Positions 1-10,208 of a stretch of 37,569 nt of DNA are shown piece by piece. The first letter of the stretch is position 1; each line of letters begins with the position of its first letter. This stretch comes from Taibaiella sp. (GTDB lineage: Bacteria; Bacteroidota; Bacteroidia; Chitinophagales; Chitinophagaceae): positions 1-37,569 of the forward strand of contig JACMPD010000221.1 of assembly GCA_014377675.1 (NCBI GenBank). The letters are read 5' to 3'. The notes under the pieces are model-generated. The model made no database searches and was not told the origin of the DNA. It was given only the letters and a program-made list of their open reading frames with translations. Both the position numbers and the translations under genes were made by a program.

Positions 1-1588
1 AAAAGTAAAGGTGGGTGACTTCCTTACTGAAGGTTATGCTACTCAAGATGGTGAGCTGGCACTCGGCCGTAATCTGAAAGTGGCGTTCATGCCATGGAAA
101 GGCTACAACTTTGAGGATGCGATAGTAATTAATGAAAAAGTTGTACGCGACGACTGGTTTACATCGGTACATATTGATGAATATGAACTGGAAGTGCGTG
201 ATACTAAACTTGGGGAAGAAGAGCTGACTCCGGATATTCCAAACGTATCAGAAGAGGCGACTAAAGATCTAGACGAACATGGTATCATCCGTATTGGAGC
301 CCATGTAAAGGAAGGTGATATACTCATAGGCAAAATAACGCCGAAAGGTGAAACCGACCCAACACCGGAAGAGAAATTACTCCGTGCCATATTCGGTGAT
401 AAAGCCGGCGATGCTAAAGATGCTTCGCTCAAAGCGCCGAGTGGCACAGAGGGTATCGTCATCAGCAAACAACTTTTCCAACGCGCCAAAAAAGATAAAA
501 ACTCTAAAGTTCGTGAAAAAGCGGCTATAGAGAAAATCGAAAAACAGCACGATAAGAATAAGGAAGAACTGAAAAATTTCCTTCTTGAAAAATTGATGAT
601 CTTGCTGAAAGACAGGAACTCACAAGGTGTTACCAACAACTTTGGTGAAACTGTTTTAAGCAAGGGCGGCAAATTTAACTCAAAGACTTTGGGAGCTATT
701 GATTATGCAAACGTAAATCCACTCGGCTGGACAGCGGACGCAGAAACTGATGGCCTTATCAATCAACTGCTGCATAACTATAATATCAAATTTAATGAGG
801 AAATAGGGCGCTACAAACGGGAGAAATTCAATCTTAGCATTGGTGATGAATTACCTGCGGGAGTATTGAAACTGGCTAAAGTTTACCTTGCAAGCAAGCG
901 TAAACTGAAAGTTGGAGATAAAATGGCGGGACGCCACGGTAACAAGGGTATTGTAGCTAGGATAGTGCGTGAAGAAGACATGCCTTTTCTGGAAGATGGC
1001 ACCCCGGTTGACGTTGTACTGAATCCTCTTGGTGTACCTTCCCGTATGAATCTCGGCCAGATATATGAAACTATACTTGGTTGGGCGGGTGAAAAGCTTG
1101 GCATTAAATTCGCTACCCCGATATTTGACGGTGCTTCAGTTAAGGAAATTGAAGACCTGATTGTAAAGGCTGATCTCCCTGACTTTGGTCACACTTATCT
1201 TTATGATGGTGAAACCGGTGAACGCTTCCACCAGAAAGCCACCGTAGGTATCATATACATCATCAAGCTGCATCACATGGTTGATGACAAGATGCACGCA
1301 CGTTCTATCGGGCCATACAGTCTTATTACACAGCAGCCATTGGGTGGTAAAGCTCAGTTCGGTGGTCAGCGTTTTGGTGAAATGGAGGTTTGGGCATTGG
1401 AGGCATATGGTGCATCTAACATCCTTCAGGAATTGCTTACCCTTAAATCAGCTGACATTATAGGCCGTGCAAAAACCTATGAAGCGATAGTTAAGGGTGA
1501 CAATATTCCGAAAGCCGGCATACCAGAATCATTCAACGTATTAGTGAATGAGTTAAGGGGCTTAGGATTGGAACTGAAGTTTGAGTAG
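1..1588 (+). CDS. rpoB: DNA-directed RNA polymerase subunit beta, C-terminal part (5' truncated by window edge)
   Basis: This is the C-terminal ~529 residues of the RNA polymerase beta subunit. The reading frame is open from base 2, so the gene begins outside the window. The most conserved beta signatures are present: [19 protein letters not shown] near base 905 (the hybrid-binding region), the [18 protein letters not shown] stretch near 1010, and the C-terminal [20 protein letters not shown] clamp-anchor motif near 1330. The protein ends in a TAG stop. With RpoC it forms the catalytic core of the cytoplasmic polymerase. rpoC follows 147 bases downstream in the classic rpoBC order, separated by a strong hairpin. 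No frameshift is visible in the part shown. Confidence 0.98.
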   Translation, partial: KVKVGDFLTEGYATQDGELALGRNLKVAFMPWKGYNFEDAIVINEKVVRDDWFTSVHIDEYELEVRDTKLGEEELTPDIPNVSEEATKDLDEHGIIRIGAHVKEGDILIGKITPKGETDPTPEEKLLRAIFGDKAGDAKDASLKAPSGTEGIVISKQLFQRAKKDKNSKVREKAAIEKIEKQHDKNKEELKNFLLEKLMILLKDRNSQGVTNNFGETVLSKGGKFNSKTLGAIDYANVNPLGWTADAETDGLINQLLHNYNIKFNEEIGRYKREKFNLSIGDELPAGVLKLAKVYLASKRKLKVGDKMAGRHGNKGIVARIVREEDMPFLEDGTPVDVVLNPLGVPSRMNLGQIYETILGWAGEKLGIKFATPIFDGASVKEIEDLIVKADLPDFGHTYLYDGETGERFHQKATVGIIYIIKLHHMVDDKMHARSIGPYSLITQQPLGGKAQFGGQRFGEMEVWALEAYGASNILQELLTLKSADIIGRAKTYEAIVKGDNIPKAGIPESFNVLVNELRGLGLELKFE

Positions 1589-1612
1589 TGAGTAATTGGT
1601 AGTTAGTAATTA
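1589..1612. repeat. Short degenerate AT-rich repeat after rpoB
   Basis: The bases directly after the rpoB stop contain the word AGTAATT twice within loosely repeated TAGT/TAATT units. This is low-complexity spacer sequence of a kind seen in intergenic regions. No function can be read from it. Confidence 0.3.
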
Positions 1613-1647
1613 GTCCATAGTATATAGTGGGACGATATCATTTTGCA

Positions 1648-1681
1648 GGGATGAAATTATTATAAAAAATAATTTCATCCC
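1648..1681 (+). promoter_or_regulatory. Perfect 14-bp hairpin between rpoB and rpoC
   Basis: GGGATGAAATTATT (1648-1661) is perfectly complementary to AATAATTTCATCCC (1668-1681), with a six-base loop. No run of T follows, so it is not a standard terminator. It could be an RNA-processing or mRNA-stability element, or a partial attenuator that sets the RpoB:RpoC ratio. The function is inferred; the structure is seen directly. Confidence 0.6.
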
Positions 1682-1735
1682 TTCATAAATATCATCCGCA
1701 AGTGTGATTACATAAAGAAATAAACAATTGTAAAA

Positions 1736-4700
1736 ATGGCTATAAAGAAAGATAACCGTCCCAAATCCGGTTTTAATAAAATCACAATCAGCCTGGCTTC
1801 TCCTGACGCGATTCTTGATCGCTCCTATGGAGAGGTGCTGAAACCTGAAACCATTAATTACCGTACGTACAAGCCTGAACGTGATGGCTTGTTCTGCGAA
1901 AAAATATTCGGGCCGGTTAAAGATTATGAGTGCTTCTGCGGAAAGTACAAGCGTATCCGTTATAAGGGTATTGTTTGCGACCGTTGCGGCGTTGAAGTAA
2001 CAGAAAAGAAAGTACGTCGCGAGCGCCTTGGCCATATTAAGCTGGTTGTGCCTATTGTACATATCTGGTATTTCAAAAGCCTTCCTAATAAAATTGGTTA
2101 CCTCCTTGGAGTAAGCTCCAAGAAGATGGAAAGCATCGTTTATTATGAGCGATATGTAGTTGTTGCCGCAGGTGAAGCAGAAGAAATGATACGCACCAAA
2201 CTGAACCTAAAAGACTCAGAACCAACGCATCAGCAACTATTAACTGAAGACGAATACCTGGAGATACTTGACGCTTTGCCGAAAGAAAATCAGTTTCTTC
2301 CCGATGAAGACCCTAACAAATTCATAGGTAAAATGGGTGCAGAAGCCGTACAGCAGCTTCTTTCCCGCATTAACCTGGATACGCTTTCCTATGATCTTCG
2401 TAATGCAGCTGCTAACGAAACATCGCAGCAACGCAAGCAGGAGGCTTTAAAGCGCCTAAGTGTTGTTGAAGCATTCCGTGACGCAAACACCCGCATCGAA
2501 AACCGCCTGGAGTGGATGGTAATGCAATACATACCGGTTATACCACCCGAACTGCGCCCGTTGGTTCCGCTTGATGGTGGCCGTTTCGCCTCATCAGATT
2601 TAAATGACCTCTACCGTCGTGTTATTATCCGTAACAACCGTTTGAAGCGCCTTATTGAAATTAAAGCACCTGAAGTAATCTTACGTAATGAAAAACGTAT
2701 GCTTCAGGAGGCTGTGGATTCTTTGTTCGATAACAGCCGTAAATCTAACGCAGTTAAAGCTGAAGGTGGCCGTGCGCTGAAATCTCTATCTGATGTATTG
2801 AAAGGTAAACAAGGTCGTTTCCGTCAAAATCTATTGGGTAAGCGTGTTGACTATTCGGGTCGTTCGGTTATCGTGGTGGGCCCTGAAATGAAGTTACATG
2901 AATGCGGTCTGCCAAAAGATATGGCAGCTGAGTTATTCAAACCATTCATCATCCGTAAGCTAATTGAAAGAGGTATAGTAAAAACTGTTAAGAGTGCAAA
3001 GAAACTGGTTGAGCGGAAGGAAGCAGTAGTTTGGGACATCCTTGAAAATATTCTCAAAGGCCACCCTATCATGCTTAACCGCGCCCCTACCCTCCACAGG
3101 TTGTCAATTCAGGCATTCCAGCCTAAACTTATTGAAGGTAAAGCGATCCAGCTACACCCGCTCGTTTGTTCGGCGTTCAATGCGGATTTCGATGGTGACC
3201 AGATGGCGGTGCACGTACCTTTGAGCAATGCTGCTATATTGGAGGCCCAGTTACTAATGCTGGCTTCGCATAATATCCTTAACCCGCAGAATGGTACACC
3301 AATCACACTTCCTTCTCAGGACATGGTACTTGGTTTGTATTACATCTCAAAAGGAAAAAAATCAACTCCTGAACTAAAAGTAAAAGGCGAGAATAAAACC
3401 TATTACAGCCCTGAGGAAGTAATCATCGCCCATAATGAAGGGTGCGCTGATCTTCATGCCTGGATCAAAATAAAGGCTAACGTACGTGACGCCGAAGGTA
3501 ACCTGAAGATGCAGTTTATTGAAACTACAGTAGGCAGGGTTATGTTCAATCAGTTTGTGCCCAAAGAAAACGGGTTTGTAAATGCGCTGCTGACCAAGAA
3601 ATCTTTAAGGGAAATAATTGGTGATATCCTGAAAAATACTAATATACCAAAAACCGTTGCGTTCCTGGATGATATTAAGACATTAGGATTCCGTACTGCA
3701 TTCCGTGGCGGGCTGTCATTTAACATAAAGGATCTTACAGTCCCTGACGTTAAAGAGCAATTGATAGCAAGTGCACAGATAGAAGTGAATGAAGTATGGG
3801 ACAACTACAATATGGGTCTCATTACAAACAACGAGCGGTACAACCAGATAATTGATATATGGTCACGTGTGGATACACGTGTTACCGAAACGCTTATCCG
3901 TGAGATGGCAGCTGATAAACAAGGGTTTAACTCTGTTTACATGATGCTTGATTCAGGTGCGCGTGGATCTAAACAGCAGGTTAAACAGCTTGCGGGCCTC
4001 AGAGGTCTGATGGCAAAACCACGTCGTAGTGGTTCATCAGGTTCTGAGATCATTGAAAACCCTATCCTCTCCAACTTTAAAGTTGGTTTGAGTGTACTGG
4101 AGTACTTCATCTCAACCCATGGTGCCCGCAAGGGTCTTGCGGATACAGCCCTTAAAACGGCGGATGCGGGTTACCTGACACGTCGTCTTGTTGATGTGGC
4201 GCAGGATGTTGTAATAACTTTTGAAGATTGCGGAACACTGCGTGGTATAGCAACATCAGCATTGAAAGACAATGAAGATATTGTTGAGCCTTTGTATGAC
4301 CGTATTTTAGGTCGTACTTCTTTACACAACGTATACGATCCTATTTCAGAAAACCTGATAGCTAATGCAGGCGAAGAAATTACTGAAGATATTGCCCGCC
4401 GCATTGATGACAGTGGTATTGATACAGTAGAAATACGCTCTGTATTAACGTGCGAAAGCCGCCGTGGAGTTTGTTCAAAATGTTATGGTAAGAATCTGGC
4501 GACAGGTTACATGACGCAGAAAGGTGACGCAGTAGGTATTATAGCTGCGCAGTCTATCGGTGAGCCAGGTACACAGTTAACACTCCGCACGTTCCACGTA
4601 GGTGGTGTGGCCAACTCATCTTCTACAGAGTCGCAGTTGGTAGCCCGTTTTGATGGAACAATACAGTTTGACGGTCTGCGTACCACAAAATACAAAGATG

Positions 4701-6058
4701 CTGAAGGCGAAGATCAGATAGTAGTTATTGGCCGTACCGGTGAGGTACGTATTGTGGACATGGCAAATGACCGCTTGCTCATTACCAATAACGTGCCTTA
4801 TGGTTCTATTCTGAAAATAAGCAATGGCAAGAAAATCAATAAGGGCGATGTAATATGTACCTGGGATCCGTTCAACGCCGTTATCATATCTGAAGTAAGT
4901 GGTAAAGTGCAGTATGACAACATTATAGATGGTGTTACCTACCGTGAGGAAGCTGATGAGCAGACAGGTCACCGTGAGAAAGTGGTTATTGAAACAAAAG
5001 ACAAAACAAAAATACCAAGTATAATAGTTGAAGGCAAAGACCATAAAATGTATAACTTACCAGTAGGCTCACACATTGTTGTGAATATTGATGAGGAAGT
5101 GCACAACGGGCAGGTATTAGTAAAAATACCACGTGTAATGGGTCGTAGCCGGGATATCACAGGGGGTCTTCCGCGGGTTACAGAGTTGTTTGAAGCACGT
5201 AACCCAAGCAACCCTGCCATAGTTGCCGAAATTGACGGTGTAGTTGCCTTCGGTAGCGTAAAGCGTGGTAACCGTGAGATCATTGTTGAGTCACGTGAAG
5301 GACTGGTGAAGAAATACCTGGTTCCTCTTACCCGCCACATCATGGTTCAGGATGGTGACTTTGTAAAAGCAGGTACTTCGCTTTCTGATGGTGCCACAAC
5401 GCCGAGCGATATCCTCTCTATTAAAGGACCATTCGCGGTGCAGGAGTACTTAGTAAATGAAATTCAGGAAGTATATCGTTTGCAGGGTGTGAAGATCAAT
5501 GACAAGCACGTGGAGGTAATTGTTCGCCAAATGATGCGTAAAGTAAACATTGTAGATCCGGGAGACACGAAATTCCTTGAAGAAGACACCGTCGATAAAT
5601 TCGACTTCATGGATGAGAATGACTGGATTTATGATAAGAAGGTTGTAACAGAATCAGGTAGCTCTGAGAAGTTGCACCCTGGCCAGATTGTAACCCTGCG
5701 AGAATTGCGTGAAGAAAACAGTGTCATACGCCGTATGGATAAAAAGCTGGTTGAATACCGTGATGCAAATCCGGCTACCTCGTCACCTATGTTGCTTGGT
5801 ATTACCAAGGCATCATTAGGAACACAGAGCTGGATATCTGCAGCATCTTTCCAAGAAACGACAAAAGTATTGTCACAAGCCGCTATCAATGGTAAGTCTG
5901 ACAGCCTCATTGGCCTGAAAGAAAACGTTATTACGGGTAACCTCATACCAGCCGGTACCGGCATGCGTGATTTTGATGATATGATTGTAGGTTCTAAAGA
6001 AGAGTTTGAATTGCTTACCGCCAACAAGGATGTGTTGCAGTTTGATGAAGAAGAATAG
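1736..6058 (+). CDS. rpoC: DNA-directed RNA polymerase subunit beta'
   Basis: This is complete RpoC, 1440 residues, a usual length for Bacteroidota. The N-terminal zinc ribbon has Cys66, Cys68, Cys81 and Cys84. The catalytic Mg-binding motif NADFDGD is at residues 482-488, with Asp484, Asp486 and Asp488 as the metal ligands. The second zinc site is Cys832, Cys906, Cys913 and Cys916. The trigger-loop and bridge-helix region, including the motif [19 protein letters not shown], follows around residues 930-955. The start ATG lies just after an A-rich leader (TAAAA), with no Shine-Dalgarno sequence, as is common in this phylum. It assembles with the upstream RpoB. No lesion is seen. Confidence 0.99.
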   Translation: MAIKKDNRPKSGFNKITISLASPDAILDRSYGEVLKPETINYRTYKPERDGLFCEKIFGPVKDYECFCGKYKRIRYKGIVCDRCGVEVTEKKVRRERLGHIKLVVPIVHIWYFKSLPNKIGYLLGVSSKKMESIVYYERYVVVAAGEAEEMIRTKLNLKDSEPTHQQLLTEDEYLEILDALPKENQFLPDEDPNKFIGKMGAEAVQQLLSRINLDTLSYDLRNAAANETSQQRKQEALKRLSVVEAFRDANTRIENRLEWMVMQYIPVIPPELRPLVPLDGGRFASSDLNDLYRRVIIRNNRLKRLIEIKAPEVILRNEKRMLQEAVDSLFDNSRKSNAVKAEGGRALKSLSDVLKGKQGRFRQNLLGKRVDYSGRSVIVVGPEMKLHECGLPKDMAAELFKPFIIRKLIERGIVKTVKSAKKLVERKEAVVWDILENILKGHPIMLNRAPTLHRLSIQAFQPKLIEGKAIQLHPLVCSAFNADFDGDQMAVHVPLSNAAILEAQLLMLASHNILNPQNGTPITLPSQDMVLGLYYISKGKKSTPELKVKGENKTYYSPEEVIIAHNEGCADLHAWIKIKANVRDAEGNLKMQFIETTVGRVMFNQFVPKENGFVNALLTKKSLREIIGDILKNTNIPKTVAFLDDIKTLGFRTAFRGGLSFNIKDLTVPDVKEQLIASAQIEVNEVWDNYNMGLITNNERYNQIIDIWSRVDTRVTETLIREMAADKQGFNSVYMMLDSGARGSKQQVKQLAGLRGLMAKPRRSGSSGSEIIENPILSNFKVGLSVLEYFISTHGARKGLADTALKTADAGYLTRRLVDVAQDVVITFEDCGTLRGIATSALKDNEDIVEPLYDRILGRTSLHNVYDPISENLIANAGEEITEDIARRIDDSGIDTVEIRSVLTCESRRGVCSKCYGKNLATGYMTQKGDAVGIIAAQSIGEPGTQLTLRTFHVGGVANSSSTESQLVARFDGTIQFDGLRTTKYKDAEGEDQIVVIGRTGEVRIVDMANDRLLITNNVPYGSILKISNGKKINKGDVICTWDPFNAVIISEVSGKVQYDNIIDGVTYREEADEQTGHREKVVIETKDKTKIPSIIVEGKDHKMYNLPVGSHIVVNIDEEVHNGQVLVKIPRVMGRSRDITGGLPRVTELFEARNPSNPAIVAEIDGVVAFGSVKRGNREIIVESREGLVKKYLVPLTRHIMVQDGDFVKAGTSLSDGATTPSDILSIKGPFAVQEYLVNEIQEVYRLQGVKINDKHVEVIVRQMMRKVNIVDPGDTKFLEEDTVDKFDFMDENDWIYDKKVVTESGSSEKLHPGQIVTLRELREENSVIRRMDKKLVEYRDANPATSSPMLLGITKASLGTQSWISAASFQETTKVLSQAAINGKSDSLIGLKENVITGNLIPAGTGMRDFDDMIVGSKEEFELLTANKDVLQFDEEE

Positions 6059-6074
6059 CATCAATGATTTATTT

Positions 6075-6123
6075 TATATAATAAAAACGGACGCAACCAC
6101 GGAGCGGGCGCCTTTATTATATA
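6075..6123 (+). terminator. Possible terminator hairpin after rpoC
   Basis: TATATAATAAA (6075-6085) pairs perfectly with TTTATTATATA (6113-6123) around a GC-rich loop that contains the palindrome GGCGCC. It begins 17 bases after the rpoC stop. The outer stem is entirely A/T and no T-run follows, so terminator strength is uncertain. It may end the rpoBC transcript or simply be an mRNA 3'-end structure. Confidence 0.4.
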
Positions 6124-6181
6124 CCACTCTAATTTTCATGTCATAAAAGTAATAAACAATCCCTGCCAGCGTTTATTAAAC

Positions 6182-7525
6182 ATGCACCTTTACTCACCTT
6201 CTGTTACGGCTGTCCTTTTACTATTTGCCTCTGCCATATCAGCGCAAACCATAACTACCATTGCGGGTAATGGAACGCCCGCATTCAATGGTGATGGCAT
6301 CACGGCATCTGTTGCATCATTAAACGGGCCTTTCGCGGTTGCCGTTGACAATGCGGGAAATGTATATATTGCCGACCGCCTTAACAACCGTATCAGGAAG
6401 GTGGATATTTCAGGCATTATCACAACAATTGCAGGCAACGGAATTTCGGGATACAGTGGTGATGGAGGACCCGCTACAAACGCACAGATAAGTGCGCCAA
6501 CAGGTGTTGCGGTTGACAATGCGGGCAATGTATTCATAGCCGATAGAAACAACCATTGCATCAGGAAGATACATAATGACACCATAACAAACGTGGCAGG
6601 TAATGGCACGGCAGGTTTCGGGGGCGACGCAGGCTCAGCGACAGCAGCGTTATTAGATGCTCCAAGGAGTGTTGCGACTGATAATGCAGGCAATATCTAC
6701 ATTGCTGACCAAAGTAATAACAGGGTGAGAAAAATAAATACCTCAGGTATTATTACCACGGTTGCTGGCAACGGTACTGCCGGCTTCAGCGGAGATGATG
6801 GACCCGCAACCGACGCACGGCTGTATAATCCGGCTGGTATTGCAGTTAACGTTTTGGGAGATATCTATATAGCAGATGTTGATAACCAACGCATAAGAAA
6901 GGTAACCTCAACAGGAAAAATAAATACTTATGCTGGCACAGGTACGTCATCAGCTGCAGGAGATAACGGGCCGGCAACGGCAGCCGGACTATCAGAACCA
7001 ATAGGCGTAGCGGTTGATCAATCGGGGAAAGTGTTCATTGCCGACGGCTGGAACTTTAAAATAAGAATGGTCAATGCATCAGGCACTATTACAAGTATTG
7101 CCGGTATTGGTACCGCTGGGTTCAGTGGTGATGGCGGGCCGGCTACGTATGCCAACTTAAATAATCCATATGGTGTGGCTGTGGACTCTATAGGAAACAT
7201 TTACATAGCTGACTACACCAACAATCGCATAAGAAAATCAGATTATTCAACTTCCGTACAAACAATATATACCCAACCTGAATACATTACAATATATCCC
7301 GTTCCAACAAATACTGCAATCACTATTGATTCTCACCTACAGAATAAATGCAATATTACAGTGGCCATTATAGACATCAATGGGAGAACGGTTGAAGAAA
7401 TATCCGTAGAGTCCAACGTTGCCACAATAGTTAATATCGAAATACCGGATGGCATTTACATGGCAATGATGAGAAGCGAGGGTAAAGTTTGGCAGCAAAA
7501 ACTTACTATATCCCATAATAAATAA
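6182..7525 (+). CDS. Secreted NHL-repeat beta-propeller protein with T9SS C-terminal sorting domain
   Basis: This 447-residue exported protein starts with a signal peptide (about residues 1-22, ending AISAQ). Six tandem NHL-type repeats of about 55-58 residues follow, each with an AGNGT..(F/Y)SGDGGPAT segment, a GVAVD..GN(V/I)(Y/F)IAD core and an NNRIRK ending. Six repeats fit a complete six-bladed propeller. The last ~85 residues (from about 362, YITIYPVPTN) are a type A T9SS C-terminal domain with the usual PxPxN start and a C-terminal KLTI strand. It would therefore be secreted or surface-attached. NHL propellers are binding platforms, but the ligand cannot be told. It lies 123 bases after rpoC and is convergent with mqnE. 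Confidence 0.85.
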   Translation: MHLYSPSVTAVLLLFASAISAQTITTIAGNGTPAFNGDGITASVASLNGPFAVAVDNAGNVYIADRLNNRIRKVDISGIITTIAGNGISGYSGDGGPATNAQISAPTGVAVDNAGNVFIADRNNHCIRKIHNDTITNVAGNGTAGFGGDAGSATAALLDAPRSVATDNAGNIYIADQSNNRVRKINTSGIITTVAGNGTAGFSGDDGPATDARLYNPAGIAVNVLGDIYIADVDNQRIRKVTSTGKINTYAGTGTSSAAGDNGPATAAGLSEPIGVAVDQSGKVFIADGWNFKIRMVNASGTITSIAGIGTAGFSGDGGPATYANLNNPYGVAVDSIGNIYIADYTNNRIRKSDYSTSVQTIYTQPEYITIYPVPTNTAITIDSHLQNKCNITVAIIDINGRTVEEISVESNVATIVNIEIPDGIYMAMMRSEGKVWQQKLTISHNK

Positions 7526-7527
7526 AA

Positions 7528-7555
7528 GAAGCCGGCATATCATAATACCGGCTTC
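7528..7555 (-). terminator. Intrinsic terminator of mqnE (convergent region)
   Basis: GAAGCCGG (7528-7535) pairs with CCGGCTTC (7548-7555). On the minus strand the stem is followed by TTTTATTTATT, giving a good intrinsic terminator for mqnE. On the plus strand the stem is followed by A residues, so it would be a weaker stop for the NHL gene, which ends three bases earlier. Confidence 0.75.
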
Positions 7556-7579
7556 AAAAAAGTGCAATAAAATGTCGTG

Positions 7580-8734
7580 TTAAGCAAAAGTGCTTTCTTC
7601 AGTATATTCTTTTATCTCATTATATAGCGTACCACGCTCTACAGGCCTCCGGCCGGCGGCCAGTATCATATCACACAGTTCCTCGGTTGATAGAGATGGA
7701 TTTTGTTCTTCAGAACCGGCCATAGAGTAAATTTTTGTAGTATCATCAATAGTGCCGTCCAGGTCGTTAACGCCAAAGGAAAGGGTAAGTTGCGCTGTCT
7801 GCCTGCCTAGCATGGGCCAGTAGGCCTTAAGGTTACGGAAGTTATCCATGAATATTCTGGCGATAGCATACAACCTGAGATCCTCAATAACAGATTTCTC
7901 TGCAATGTGTGACATATCATTGCCTTTGTTGCGGAACTTCAGCGGGATGAAACAATTATAGCCGCCTGTCTTATCCTGAGACTGGCGCAGTTTGCTCATA
8001 TGATCAATAATATGCGTATATTTTTCAATGTGTCCATACAACATGGTTGCATTGCTATGCATTCCAAGTTTATGAGCGGTTTCGTGTATGTTAAGCCATC
8101 CCGCCCCGTCTACTTTATCGGCACATATTATATTGCGTACATCCGGATGAAATATCTCGGCACCTCCACCCGGTAAAGATTGAAGCCCGGTAGCCTGCAT
8201 TTTGGCGAGGCCCTCTTCAGTTGTCAGCTTTGCCTTACGGAACATATACTCAAGCTCAACTGCAGTAAACCCTTTAAGGTGCAGGTCAGGCCTGTGCGCC
8301 CTAATCTTGGCAAGCAACTCGCAAAAGAACTCCAAGTTCATCTTAGGATGTACCCCACCAACTATATGTACTTCAGTTACCGGTTTTCCATCATACTTGC
8401 GCACGATATCCATCATCTGCTCCATGCTCAACTCCCAGCCTTCGTCCCTGTGGGCATAAACACGAGAGTATGAACAAAAGTTACAGGTAAAGACACATAC
8501 ATTTGTGGGCTCTATATGAAAGTTGCGGTTGAAGTATACTTTGCCGCCATGTAAATTTTCAGCGATATAATTAGCCAACGCTCCCAGAAAACCAAGTTCG
8601 CCTTTTTCAAAAAGCAACAGGCCATCCGCTTCTGTTATCCGCTCCCCCTTCTGCACTTTTTCTGCAATAGCGAGGAGGTTTTTATCTAAATTTGATTGAG
8701 TAAGAACTGTTGATAAGCTGAGTAGTTTTACCAT
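7580..8734 (-). CDS. mqnE: Aminofutalosine synthase (radical SAM)
   Basis: This 384-residue radical SAM enzyme best matches MqnE, which joins dehypoxanthine-type substrate 3-[(1-carboxyvinyl)oxy]benzoate to SAM to make aminofutalosine in the futalosine pathway to menaquinone. The [4Fe-4S] motif CX3CX2C is at Cys80, Cys84 and Cys87. Further family signatures are LPGGGAEIF, the HETAHKLGMHSNATMLYGHIE region and the QDKTGGYNCFIPLKF segment. MqnC is the nearest relative, but the GGAEIFHPDVR and C-terminal motifs favour MqnE. Its ATG overlaps the stop of the upstream metalloprotease gene by one base (TAATG), suggesting translational coupling. No other mqn gene is in the window. The enzyme is cytoplasmic. 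Confidence 0.88.
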   Translation of the reverse strand: MVKLLSLSTVLTQSNLDKNLLAIAEKVQKGERITEADGLLLFEKGELGFLGALANYIAENLHGGKVYFNRNFHIEPTNVCVFTCNFCSYSRVYAHRDEGWELSMEQMMDIVRKYDGKPVTEVHIVGGVHPKMNLEFFCELLAKIRAHRPDLHLKGFTAVELEYMFRKAKLTTEEGLAKMQATGLQSLPGGGAEIFHPDVRNIICADKVDGAGWLNIHETAHKLGMHSNATMLYGHIEKYTHIIDHMSKLRQSQDKTGGYNCFIPLKFRNKGNDMSHIAEKSVIEDLRLYAIARIFMDNFRNLKAYWPMLGRQTAQLTLSFGVNDLDGTIDDTTKIYSMAGSEEQNPSLSTEELCDMILAAGRRPVERGTLYNEIKEYTEESTFA

Positions 8735-10134
8735 TATAGTAATAATATTTTCTTTGTTACGTTACCTGACACAAAGTTACAGGTAACAAAGTAAATACCT
8801 TTGACCAGACCCTCGAGATTTATAGAAAAAATGCCGTTTTTAACATTCCCGACTGCCGACTTGTACACCTGCTGCCCGACAACATTCCTGACAACTACCT
8901 CCTGCAATTCGGTTCCCGTTCCGCTAAAAGAAATGTGCACCATACCGGTTGCAGGATTGGGGAATATATCTACATTATCTACACTTAGATCAGGGACGTA
9001 AAGGGGCCAGTCAAGTAATGCCGGGTGCTGGGTTAAGCTTAGGCTCTCCCCTGCGGCCATGGCCGCTACAACACCAGCCTGAGCCGTAGTAAACATATGC
9101 ATAGCCACGTCATCAGTATAGTCCATGAAATCGAGACATGGAATTCCTTTGGGCTGCATCAACGCACCTGTATTGCTGTTCACCCTGCAACCGTCATATA
9201 TGGTACCGCCGCTTATATTATAAACAGGGTTACCATATTGATGATCTGATTCCGGCGGCGTATCCGCTATACCATCATCACTACCACCACTCTCCCATGG
9301 GCAATAGCCAAAGTCATCGCCCCAGGTATGCCAAAGTTCAAAAAAATGTCCTAGTTCATGGGTAAGGGTGCGGCCCCGGTCTGCATAATTAATGCCTAAA
9401 GAAAAGTAGTTGTCGGTGGATGCCGCTCTTTTACCAAATGCATTATAAGCTACGCAAACTCCCCGCTGATTGTCAGGAATGCTGCCAACACCTGAAACTG
9501 TAAAGGAATACGGTGTTGAGACGCCCAGCAAACTTGGAAAATCACTGAAATAGATACACCAAATATTTAGATATTTATTTACGTCCCATGCATTTAAACC
9601 ACCTGTAGTGTCGTATTTCGCTTTTCCGTAATCAGAAAAGTCCCCCAGCTGAAAAAGGCTGTCAGATATTTTAATTTCCCAACCAGCAGTACCACGGCCA
9701 GAAGGATCTGTATGAGCCAACCCATACCTGATGCCCGTAGAAGCATAAAGCGATTTCCAACCAGATGGTATCAGAGTAGAATCCCCGTTTTCACGGTTAT
9801 AATCTTCATTCAAGGTTTCAATCTGTGAAACACACCTTTGGGCTACCCCTGCAGGACCACCGATATTTGCTAACCTGGCGGAAGATATAATTACATGAAA
9901 TATAAACGGGATGGGAGCAGCTGCTGTTGTCTTTTGCAGATTGTCTTTCTGCTTTTGGTAATATTTATCAGATACACCCTGTAGTTCACCACGCTGTTTA
10001 TATATCCGCTCTGCAAACGACGGATCCTTCTTTATTATCGCAGCCCGGGTGAAATCATTTCCGCACACGCGCTGCGCATGAAGCGGTTGGTGAAGAAAAG
10101 CAAGTAAAATCCCAGCAATCCAAAGCTTCCTCAT
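8734..10134 (-). CDS. Secreted zinc metalloprotease, pappalysin/cytophagalysin-like (M43), with T9SS sorting domain
   Basis: This 466-residue exported protease has a signal peptide (MRKLW..., cleaved near residue 20 after HA). The zinc site HELGHFFELWH has ligands His259, His263 and His269 and catalytic Glu260. A metzincin Met-turn follows at FMDY (Met337), as in the M43 cytophagalysin family. The intervening segment contains cysteines (278, 316, 333) and the DTPPESD element typical of the family. The last ~80 residues (from VDIFPNPATG, about 393) are a T9SS type A C-terminal sorting domain. It probably degrades extracellular protein. The stop codon overlaps the start of mqnE by one base although the two functions look unrelated, so co-transcription is likely. 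Confidence 0.88.
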   Translation of the reverse strand: MRKLWIAGILLAFLHQPLHAQRVCGNDFTRAAIIKKDPSFAERIYKQRGELQGVSDKYYQKQKDNLQKTTAAAPIPFIFHVIISSARLANIGGPAGVAQRCVSQIETLNEDYNRENGDSTLIPSGWKSLYASTGIRYGLAHTDPSGRGTAGWEIKISDSLFQLGDFSDYGKAKYDTTGGLNAWDVNKYLNIWCIYFSDFPSLLGVSTPYSFTVSGVGSIPDNQRGVCVAYNAFGKRAASTDNYFSLGINYADRGRTLTHELGHFFELWHTWGDDFGYCPWESGGSDDGIADTPPESDHQYGNPVYNISGGTIYDGCRVNSNTGALMQPKGIPCLDFMDYTDDVAMHMFTTAQAGVVAAMAAGESLSLTQHPALLDWPLYVPDLSVDNVDIFPNPATGMVHISFSGTGTELQEVVVRNVVGQQVYKSAVGNVKNGIFSINLEGLVKGIYFVTCNFVSGNVTKKILLL

Positions 10135-10208
10135 ATCTGATTTTTAAGCACAATATTAAAAAGGTAACGCATTGCCGGGCACAGTTATTATAACTAAGTA
10201 AAATTATA

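Noticed and set aside
1610-2062. 150-codon open frame antisense to the start of rpoC
   Set aside because: It overlaps conserved rpoC codons on the other strand and has no family-like features; it is a shadow of rpoC.
4616-5044. 142-codon open frame antisense to rpoC
   Set aside because: It lies entirely inside rpoC and has low-complexity, aromatic-rich composition typical of antisense reading.
6190-6693. 167-codon open frame antisense to the NHL-repeat gene
   Set aside because: Its repeats mirror the NHL repeats on the other strand, so it is an artefact of that repeat.
6182-7250. NHL repeat DNA as a possible CRISPR or tandem DNA repeat
   Set aside because: The periodicity is at protein level (~55-58 codons) with diverged bases; there are no short identical repeats with unique spacers.
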